Shown in pieces: positions 58,239 through 64,000 of a stretch of DNA of 64,000 bases. The translations under genes were made by a program, and so were the position numbers. This stretch comes from an uncultured Pelagibacteraceae bacterium (GTDB taxonomy: Bacteria; Pseudomonadota; Alphaproteobacteria; Pelagibacterales; Pelagibacteraceae). The DNA lies in contig CACBLI010000001.1 of assembly GCA_902540235.1 (NCBI GenBank), positions 62,001 to 126,000 of the forward strand, given 5' to 3'. The notes under the pieces are model-generated. The model was not told the DNA's origin, ran no database searches, and saw only the letters and a list, made by a program, of their open reading frames with translations. Every line of letters starts with the position of its first letter. The first letter of the stretch is position 1.

Positions 58239-58347
58239 GAAGATGTAGTGATAGCATTATTAATTAATTATTAAAATCGCAAATTTGAGCCAAAATGAAC
58301 ACTTATTTATAAAAAAATAGCTTTTTTTACTTTAATTTCACAACTTC

Positions 58348-58393
58348 ATTCTTTACATATGGTTATAAATATTCTTTACATATGGTTATAAAT
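58348..58393 (+). repeat. Perfect 23-bp tandem duplication upstream of the pilin gene
   Basis: Two identical 23-base units, 58348-58370 and 58371-58393, each starting ATTCTTTACATATGG and ending TTATAAAT. Each contains TTTACA and TATAAA hexamers. They lie between the divergent STAS and pilin genes, 49 bases before the chosen pilin start. The ATG in the second unit is in frame with the pilin and would add 20 residues. Confidence 0.9.
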
Positions 58394-58432
58394 ATTAAGA
58401 ATGGGTTTTATATGAAAAATATTAAAATTTTA

Positions 58433-58438
58433 GGGAGG
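58433..58438 (+). promoter_or_regulatory. Strong Shine-Dalgarno site deciding the pilin start
   Basis: GGGAGG, within TAGGGAGGTCT, lies 3-9 bases before ATG 58442. Few genes in this window have such a strong site. It argues for the start at 58442, giving a 10-residue prepilin leader, over in-frame ATGs at 58382 and 58412, and fits a highly expressed major pilin. Confidence 0.75.
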
Positions 58439-58441
58439 TCT

Positions 58442-58921
58442 ATGACTAATAAAAATAAAGACAAAAAAGGTTTTACGTTAATCGAATTATTAGTTGTTGT
58501 TGCAATTATTGGTGCATTGGCAGCTGTAGGAGTAGTTGCTTATAACGGGTATATTGGAGCTGCAAGAGAGAATTCTACAAAATCAATACATAATGGTGTA
58601 GCAAAGTATATTGCTAATGAAGCTGCAAAATGTGCATTAGATGAAAACGCTACTATCATGGGTGGTACTATTACATGTACTTCTACTACAGATGCTATTA
58701 TTACGGTACTAACAGGTGGAACAGTATTGCAAGATAAAGATCCTTATGATGGAGGGTTATCAGTGGTTGGAACAACACCTACTGATACTGATAAAGTAAG
58801 AGGCAATGTAGTAGTTACAAAAGCTGATGCAGGCACTACACAGAAAATATTGATTACAACATGTTGGGATAAGGATTGTACAGAAACTGCCCTTACAACG
58901 ACAGTTCAAGTATTTGAATAA
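58442..58921 (+). CDS. pilA: Type IV major pilin candidate
   Basis: A 159-residue type IVa prepilin. The leader MTNKNKDKKG is cleaved before FTLIELLVVVAIIGALAAVG, with Glu at +5. The helix continues as VVAYNGYIGAARENSTKSI. The globular part is Thr-rich and has cysteine pairs (AKCALDE and ITCTSTT; TTCWDKDCTE) that could form the D-loop disulfide. It is preceded by a strong ribosome binding site and a 23-bp duplicated element, so probably the major subunit. A second pilin gene follows 33 bases later. Confidence 0.92.
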   Translation: MTNKNKDKKGFTLIELLVVVAIIGALAAVGVVAYNGYIGAARENSTKSIHNGVAKYIANEAAKCALDENATIMGGTITCTSTTDAIITVLTGGTVLQDKDPYDGGLSVVGTTPTDTDKVRGNVVVTKADAGTTQKILITTCWDKDCTETALTTTVQVFE

Positions 58922-58954
58922 TTGCTGATAGTACAAAAACAAAAGTGCTGAACT

Positions 58955-59374
58955 TTGCAAGTTAAACTTATTAGAGGTTTTACTTTGATTGAACTGCTAA
59001 TAGTAGTTGCAATCATCGGAACCCTCGCAGCCATTGGTACAGTTGCATATAATGGGTATGTAGGTGGTGCCAAAAAATCTGCTGCACAAAACTCTATGCA
59101 ACAAATCGCACTTCAAGAACAAGAATACCAGTCAATTTATGGTGATTATTTTGTTCAAAGTGGATGTACACCTAGCCAAGATAATACTGATGCAATCAAT
59201 ACAGATTTATTTGAAACAACAGCAGATGAGCCTGTTGTTGCTGCTGAAGGTTATAGATTTTGTGTGGACACCCACACCACAGGTTTTGTCGTAAAAGCTT
59301 GTATGTGGGATGGCACCGCATGTATAGATGGTGAAGAACTTACTTTAAATACTAAAGGGGCAAATAATTTTTAA
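58955..59374 (+). CDS. Second type IV pilin
   Basis: A 139-residue prepilin starting at TTG 58955; an in-frame stop just upstream rules out an earlier start. The leader MQVKLIRG precedes FTLIELLIVVAIIGTLAAIG, Glu at +5, then TVAYNGYVGGAKKSAAQNSM. The N-terminal third is clearly paralogous to the preceding pilin, while the globular domain differs. The YQSIYGDYFVQSGCTP block and later Cys residues (FCVDTHT, KACMWDGTACIDGE) resemble PilE/ComP-like minor pilins. A DNA-binding or minor-subunit role is possible but untested. Confidence 0.88.
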   Translation: MQVKLIRGFTLIELLIVVAIIGTLAAIGTVAYNGYVGGAKKSAAQNSMQQIALQEQEYQSIYGDYFVQSGCTPSQDNTDAINTDLFETTADEPVVAAEGYRFCVDTHTTGFVVKACMWDGTACIDGEELTLNTKGANNF

Positions 59375-59391
59375 TAAATGTCAGAAATAAA

Positions 59392-59637
59392 ATGTTTAAA
59401 AACAATTTCAAAGAATTCATTGAAAAATTATTTTCTGGCAATCAATCAAGCTTAATAAAAATATTTTCAACTTTAAGTATCATCTGGATGATTTTCATCG
59501 GCTATCTGATCTGGTGGAATGGTATAAAAAATCCGGGATTTGACAAAAGCTTTAAATGGGATGAATGGATTTGGTTTGGTCTTGTACCAGCTATTGTGCC
59601 ATTTATCTTTTATCTAATTTGGAAAAAGAGAGATTAA
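59392..59637 (+). CDS. Hypothetical small membrane protein
   Basis: An 81-residue protein with an N-terminal amphipathic stretch and two hydrophobic helices (about residues 25-42, LSIIWMIFIGYLIWW, and 60-77, WFGLVPAIVPFIFYLIW), joined by a Trp/Lys/Asp loop. No family recognised. It lies 17 bases after the second pilin in the same direction and may be co-transcribed. Confidence 0.65.
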   Translation: MFKNNFKEFIEKLFSGNQSSLIKIFSTLSIIWMIFIGYLIWWNGIKNPGFDKSFKWDEWIWFGLVPAIVPFIFYLIWKKRD

Positions 59638-59720
59638 ATCTTGATAAATATGATAAAATTTTACTCAAAATGGATACTTTGTTTCATTGTGAAAATCAAA
59701 AAATTAAATAAGTTCGTGTT

Positions 59721-60008
59721 ATGAAAAAAATCCTTTTTGTATTTTTATTGGTACCTATATTGAGCAGCTGTGGCCAGTATACTTCAATGATTGGACCAAG
59801 TTATACCTTGGTTGAGACTGGTAGCATTCTACAAGCATCAAGCTCATTATCTAGCTCTTTAGCTATGAATAATGCAAAGCAAACTTATATTGATGAGATT
59901 AATAATAATATTTGCCCAACAACTCATTCCTCGGAACTAAGCGAAATATTTTTTGAAACTTTAGAGCAAATGGATTGCATTCAAGATCCAATGAGTATTT
60001 ATAGATAA
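59721..60008 (+). CDS. Hypothetical small lipoprotein
   Basis: A 95-residue exported protein. The signal peptide ends in the lipobox LSSC (residues 14-17), so it is probably lipidated. The mature part is Ser-rich with two more cysteines (NICPTTH and MDCIQDP) that could form a disulfide. The MIGPSYTLVETGSILQASSS stretch is glycine/serine-rich like small outer-membrane lipoproteins. Function unknown. It precedes the Amt-phosphatase gene by 11 bases, so a shared operon is likely. Confidence 0.7.
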   Translation: MKKILFVFLLVPILSSCGQYTSMIGPSYTLVETGSILQASSSLSSSLAMNNAKQTYIDEINNNICPTTHSSELSEIFFETLEQMDCIQDPMSIYR

Positions 60009-60019
60009 TAATTTTCTAA

Positions 60020-62173
60020 ATGATGCCCCAAGAAGCAATTGATATTCTAATGAGCAATATCGACTCTTTGTGGGTCATCAACTGTGCAATTTTAGTTTTC
60101 ATTATGCAAGCAGGATTTATGTGTATGGAAACTGGTTTATCAAGACATAAAAACAGCATTAACGTTGCTTTAAAAAATGCTGCAGATTTTGGAGTTTCAG
60201 TAGTTATATTTTGGATTTTTGGATTTGGCTTGATGTTTGGCACATCGTATAATGGATTTTTTGGTACTGATTTATTTTTCTTCAAAACTGATAAAGCCGA
60301 ATACATGACTTACTTTGTTTTTCAGGCAATGTTCGTTGCAACCGCTGCAACAATAATTTCAGGAGCTGTTGCTGAAAGAATGAAGTTTAATGGATATTTA
60401 ATAATGACAGTTTTAGCAACTGGAATAATTTATCCTATAGTTGGTCATTGGGCTTGGTCCTCAAGTTATCTATCAAAATATGATACTGTAAATCAATTAT
60501 TAAACGTAACAGGTGAAGTAAAAGCAACAGGATGGCTTTCAGATTTAGGGTTTGTTGACTTTGCTGGGAGTACAATTGTTCATTCTGTTGGGGGATGGAT
60601 TGCACTTGCTGCGGTAATAATTTTAGGCCCTCGAATTGGTAAATACTCCGAAGCTAATAAGGGTAAATTTACAGGATCAAGTTTTCCTCTAGCCGTTTTA
60701 GGAGCTTTAATTTTATGGTTTGGTTGGTTTGGGTTTAATGGTGGAAGTAATGGTGCAATGGATGAAACAGTTCCATTAATTTTAATTAATACTTTTTTAG
60801 CCGCTGCATTTGGCTTATTAACTGGTTTAGGTATTTCTTATTATAAGTTTAAAAAGCCTGATCCTTTTTATATTATCTTAGGACCATTAGCAGGTTTAGT
60901 TTCAATCACAGCCGGATGTAATTCAATGACATCAGTGACTTCAATTTTTGTTGGAATTGTCGGTGCAATTATAGCGGTAACTGTAAATGAAATTTTAAAT
61001 AAATTTGAAATCGATGATGTAGTTGGTGCCGTACCAGTTCATTTAGCTGCAGGAATTTGGGGAACATTAGCAGTTGGTTTTTTTAGTGACTTAAGTATTT
61101 TAGATACCGGACTTGATAGAATTTCACAAGTCAAAACTCAATTTATAGGAGTAATTAGTATTGGAGCTTTTACATTTATTTCATCTTTTGTGATTTTAAA
61201 TATTATTAATAAATTTTATCCACTAAGAGTAGGTCCAGCTCAAGAGGAGCTTGGATTAAATATTGCTGAACATAATGCGGTTTCTATTGAACATGATTTA
61301 ATTTCAATTTTAGATAAACAATCCATATCTGGTGATCTTAAAATTAGAGGTCCTCAAGATCCATTTACCGCAGGTGGAGTCATTGGTCTATATTATAATA
61401 AGTTAATGAGCAAGCTTGAGACAAGTGAGGAGGAAAAAAATAAATGGCGTGAAAGAATTTCAAAAGAGGTTAAACTTGCAGTCAAAGTTCAAGAAAATTT
61501 TTTACCAAAAAGAAATTTAAAAAATTATCCCGTTCATGGAATTAATATTGCTGCAAGAGAAGTATCTGGCGATTTTTTCAGTTTTTATCCTCACAATGAT
61601 AGCATTTATTTTGTCATAGCCGATGTGGCTGGAAAAGGTATTCATGCTGGAATGGTTATGGCTAAAGCATCAACTTTATTTGAAGTTTTATCTCAATCAA
61701 AAGTAGATCCTGATGAAATGGTTTTTCATATGAACAATGATTTAAATAACACTAAAACTGCAGGAATGTTTGTGACTTCAATTGTGGGTGAATATAATTT
61801 AATATCTGATGAAATTAGATGGGTTAATGCTGGGCATCAACCAGCAGTTATCCGAAACAGCAATGGTGAATACAATCAGATCGAAAGTTCAGCACCTCCA
61901 TTAGGAGTTATCAAACAAAAACATAAAGATGTTTATAACATTCATAAAATGAAATTAAATGGTTCAAGATTTTATGCTTTTACCGATGGCTTGTCTGAAA
62001 GTTTAAATGATAATGGTGAGGAAATAGGAATTGATGGCTCAATAAAAATTATTGAACAGAACTATAATAAAGAAACTATTAAGCAATTAGATAACATTAC
62101 AAAATCAGTAATAAATGTCAGCAAAAGTCAGAGACTCTCAGATGATTTGACATTAATTTGTATTGGGAAATAA
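60020..62173 (+). CDS. Ammonium transporter-SpoIIE phosphatase fusion (Amt-PP2C)
   Basis: A 717-residue fusion. Residues 10-405 form a complete Amt domain of about 11 helices. Conserved positions include Asp180 and His188 (DFAGSTIVHSVGGW), His341 (VPVHLAAGIWGTLA), the GAVAERMKF segment and WFGWFGFNGGSN. Residues 406-490 are a cytoplasmic linker ending in a helix (SKEVKLAVKVQENFLP). Residues 495-717 are a SpoIIE-type phosphatase with Asp518 (VSGDFFSF), Asp535 (IADVAGKGIHAGMVM), FTDGLSES and SDDLTLI, all metal ligands kept. Likely a membrane ammonium sensor that switches a STAS protein; whether it also transports is unknown. No glnK gene is adjacent. Confidence 0.93.
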   Translation: MMPQEAIDILMSNIDSLWVINCAILVFIMQAGFMCMETGLSRHKNSINVALKNAADFGVSVVIFWIFGFGLMFGTSYNGFFGTDLFFFKTDKAEYMTYFVFQAMFVATAATIISGAVAERMKFNGYLIMTVLATGIIYPIVGHWAWSSSYLSKYDTVNQLLNVTGEVKATGWLSDLGFVDFAGSTIVHSVGGWIALAAVIILGPRIGKYSEANKGKFTGSSFPLAVLGALILWFGWFGFNGGSNGAMDETVPLILINTFLAAAFGLLTGLGISYYKFKKPDPFYIILGPLAGLVSITAGCNSMTSVTSIFVGIVGAIIAVTVNEILNKFEIDDVVGAVPVHLAAGIWGTLAVGFFSDLSILDTGLDRISQVKTQFIGVISIGAFTFISSFVILNIINKFYPLRVGPAQEELGLNIAEHNAVSIEHDLISILDKQSISGDLKIRGPQDPFTAGGVIGLYYNKLMSKLETSEEEKNKWRERISKEVKLAVKVQENFLPKRNLKNYPVHGINIAAREVSGDFFSFYPHNDSIYFVIADVAGKGIHAGMVMAKASTLFEVLSQSKVDPDEMVFHMNNDLNNTKTAGMFVTSIVGEYNLISDEIRWVNAGHQPAVIRNSNGEYNQIESSAPPLGVIKQKHKDVYNIHKMKLNGSRFYAFTDGLSESLNDNGEEIGIDGSIKIIEQNYNKETIKQLDNITKSVINVSKSQRLSDDLTLICIGK

Positions 62174-62232
62174 CATTTATTTAAAAAAATTATTAATTGA
62201 AAAAAAGATTAGACCTAATATCTTTCGATTTT

Positions 62233-63537
62233 ATGATTTTAAACCTATTAAGAATTAAAATAATTTTAGCTTCAACTTTATTGTTGATGACAACATCAGC
62301 ATTAGCTTCAGAAAAAAATATTACTTATATGCAAATTTTACAAAAACCTAACGATCTAGATTTAAATTTAAAATATGCACAACAACAAGGCAAGATGGGA
62401 AATTTCAAGCAAACAATATCTACTTTAGAGAGATTGACTATGCTTTATCCTGACAATGTTGAAATTAAATTATATTTACTCTCTGTTTTAGTACAAGTGG
62501 ACTCTCCAGAAAAAGCTAACACTATTATAGAAGAGATGAAATTAAGAAGAGATTTAGATCCAGACGATCTTGAAACTTTAGTTGAGATCGAGGAAGAATT
62601 AAAAGATAGAGAGCCTAGTCTTTGGAATATAACTGCAGATTTGTCTTTTGGTGCTTTATATACAGATAACGTCAATAGTGTTTCAAAAACAAGATTACAA
62701 AGTGAGAGTGATAGTGTTGTAGGTTTTAATTCTGCAAAGTATGATAGAACACTTAGTGGTGGTCTGGGTCTATCAGCTACAAGACCTATCGGAGAAGAGT
62801 CTTCTTTATTGTTGAATGTCTCTCATTCGACTTCAGAACAATATCAAGAAACTGATGATGATTACCAAAGCTATGGTTTTACTCTTGGTTTTGACACTAC
62901 ACTTGGTAATCAAAGTTTAAGTCCGTATTTAATGTTAAGTAAATCTGATTATCAAACAGATGCAGATAGTTTTTCAAAGATGTATGGTATTGGAGGATTT
63001 TTCTCAGTGGGGGAAAGAAATTCATTTAGTTATGGTTACTCTTATGCAACCTCTAAAGGCAATCACAATTCTGAGGACGACACTGCAATGCAAACAAATT
63101 CAGTAGCACACGGTTTTACTTTCGGGCATGACTTAATTATTACAGAAATTATTTCATCGAGCCTTAGTTTAGGTTATTCCGATACAGATGCAAGAGTAGA
63201 TGCTGGAAATGATTATGAAACATATGATGTCGGTTTTGGTTTAAATTTTGCATTTCCCTGGGCATACATTGCTGTGAGTAACTCTTATGGTTTTAATGAT
63301 TATAAAAAAGAAGATAGTTCAGTTGACTCAACAAAGTTAAGATCAGATTATACCAATACTTTTGATATAATGTTAACCAAAGCTATCGGAGACATTTTTC
63401 CAGCTATTGATCCTAACAGAAGTCTTTTTATAAACATGTCATATGAAAAACTTATATCTGAGGGAAATATTCTAAATTATGACTACATAACCGATTCTTT
63501 CTCTCTAAGTTTCTCTAAATCTACCAGACTCAATTGA
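62233..63537 (+). CDS. TPR-containing outer-membrane beta-barrel protein
   Basis: A 434-residue exported protein. The ATG at 62233 gives a clean signal peptide ending near TSALA; an upstream in-frame TTG would bury it. Residues 25-130 contain TPR-like helices (DLNLKYAQQQGKMGNFKQTISTLERL-type, ALxxYPDN pattern). From about residue 140 (NITADLSFGALYTDNVNSVS) to the end there are alternating strands with GLG, SYGF and GYSYA repeats typical of outer-membrane barrels. The layout resembles surface lipoprotein assembly modifier and related DUF560 proteins, but I cannot confirm the family. Confidence 0.65.
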   Translation: MILNLLRIKIILASTLLLMTTSALASEKNITYMQILQKPNDLDLNLKYAQQQGKMGNFKQTISTLERLTMLYPDNVEIKLYLLSVLVQVDSPEKANTIIEEMKLRRDLDPDDLETLVEIEEELKDREPSLWNITADLSFGALYTDNVNSVSKTRLQSESDSVVGFNSAKYDRTLSGGLGLSATRPIGEESSLLLNVSHSTSEQYQETDDDYQSYGFTLGFDTTLGNQSLSPYLMLSKSDYQTDADSFSKMYGIGGFFSVGERNSFSYGYSYATSKGNHNSEDDTAMQTNSVAHGFTFGHDLIITEIISSSLSLGYSDTDARVDAGNDYETYDVGFGLNFAFPWAYIAVSNSYGFNDYKKEDSSVDSTKLRSDYTNTFDIMLTKAIGDIFPAIDPNRSLFINMSYEKLISEGNILNYDYITDSFSLSFSKSTRLN

Positions 63538-63653
63538 TTTCTATTATTATAAAAATTATCATCAATAAATCCCCTTAAAATTGAGCATTTAGGCTGTTCA
63601 ATTTGAGCTATTTATGGTTTCTTTTTTTATGATTTTTGATACTTTTTCGATGT

Positions 63654-64000
63654 ATGAAAAAAATAATATCAGCTTTATTAAGCTTAATTTTTTTATTCAG
63701 TATTAATGTAAATGCTGAAGAAAAATTAACAATCGAGAAACAACTAGTAGGAATAGTTGGGGCTATTTCTGGTACAGTTAAAACTGAGACAAGAGAATTA
63801 AAAGCTGGTGATCAAATTTATTTAAATGAGACGATTTATGCAGGACCTGGTTCAGGAACTCAAATTTTACTTTTAGACCAATCAACTTTTACCGTTGGAG
63901 AAGATTCAGAAGTAGTAATGGACACATTTGTTTTTGATCCTGAAACAAATGATGGAAAAATAGTTGCAAGTGTAAAACAGGGAAGTTTGAAAGTTATTTC
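63654..64000 (+). CDS. FecR-domain exported protein (truncated by window end)
   Basis: An open frame from ATG 63654 with no stop before the window edge. A signal peptide of about 21 residues ends in NVNA. It is followed by a FecR-like beta-domain: GIVGAISGTVKTE, LKAGDQIYLNETIYAGPGS, QILLLDQSTFTVGEDSE and VKQGSLKVI. In this family the domain is periplasmic and often fused to sensor or adhesive modules, which would lie beyond the window. Preceded by a 116-base gap containing short repeats. Confidence 0.8.
   Translation, partial: MKKIISALLSLIFLFSINVNAEEKLTIEKQLVGIVGAISGTVKTETRELKAGDQIYLNETIYAGPGSGTQILLLDQSTFTVGEDSEVVMDTFVFDPETNDGKIVASVKQGSLKVI

Noticed and set aside
58351-58380. Sigma54 promoter before the pilin gene
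   Set aside because: Type IV pilin genes are often sigma54-dependent elsewhere, but no GG-N10-GC pair is visible in 58239-58441. The ATGG/TATAAA elements do not fit it.
60020-62173. Degenerate, non-conducting Amt domain
   Set aside because: Asp180, His188 and His341 and the surrounding motifs are all kept, so loss of transport cannot be claimed from sequence.
63577-63614. Terminator hairpin after the TPR-barrel gene
   Set aside because: AAATTGA and TCAATTT can pair, but the stem is AT-only, short, and not followed by a clear T run; too weak to call.

Overview
The window reads as a stretch of a streamlined, AT-rich marine alphaproteobacterial chromosome, most likely SAR11 (Pelagibacterales). 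The support is very low GC throughout, near-zero intergenic spacing with many start/stop overlaps, a circularly permuted two-piece tmRNA of the alphaproteobacterial type, ThyX in place of ThyA, and an hflK-hflC-DUF2065-degP block. Lineage assignment is inference from content and style; no database search was possible. There are no insertion sequences, phage genes or CRISPR arrays.

Positions 1-31.9 kb are mostly housekeeping. In order they hold an S49 peptidase, glycyl-tRNA synthetase (glyQ, glyS), pyruvate phosphate dikinase, NAD synthesis (nadC, nadA, reverse strand), tRNA-Leu(GAG), a 40-residue membrane micro-ORF, a methyltransferase directly behind a permuted tmRNA, thyX, an Mrp-type ATPase, the hflKC/degP membrane protein quality-control operon, miaA, branched-chain amino acid synthesis (ilvB, ilvN, ilvC, leuA), and the rod-shape operon mreBCD-pbp2-rodA, which abuts leuA. 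A compact run follows: D-amino-acid-dehydrogenase-like flavoprotein, EamA transporter, D-2-hydroxyacid dehydrogenase, HDAC-family deacetylase, MsrB and two small membrane proteins.

Positions 31.9-36.5 kb carry two tandem paralogues on the reverse strand. Each is a secreted beta-propeller joined to an outer-membrane barrel, and a short segment is nearly identical between them at DNA level.

Positions 36.7-59.4 kb hold an essentially complete type IV pilus system: pilT, a minor-pilin operon (fimT/pilV/pilW/pilX-like, a secreted unknown, a large PilY1), prepilin peptidase pilD, a fused pilM-pilN, pilO, pilP, a short pilQ, pilB, pilC and two small pilins. Embedded in it are parts of a phosphorylation partner switch: a GAF-SpoIIE/RsbU phosphatase, an RsbW-like kinase and a STAS antagonist. 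Just downstream, at 60.0-62.2 kb, lies a second phosphatase fused to a complete ammonium transporter domain (Amt-SpoIIE).

The most interesting hypothesis is that ammonium, sensed by the Amt-phosphatase, and a cytoplasmic signal, sensed by the GAF-phosphatase, converge on the STAS/RsbW pair to control the pilus. A cluster of seven copies of an 11-bp motif sits in the long intergenic region before pilMN and is the strongest non-coding signal. The window ends with a TPR/outer-membrane-barrel protein and a FecR-domain protein cut by the window edge.
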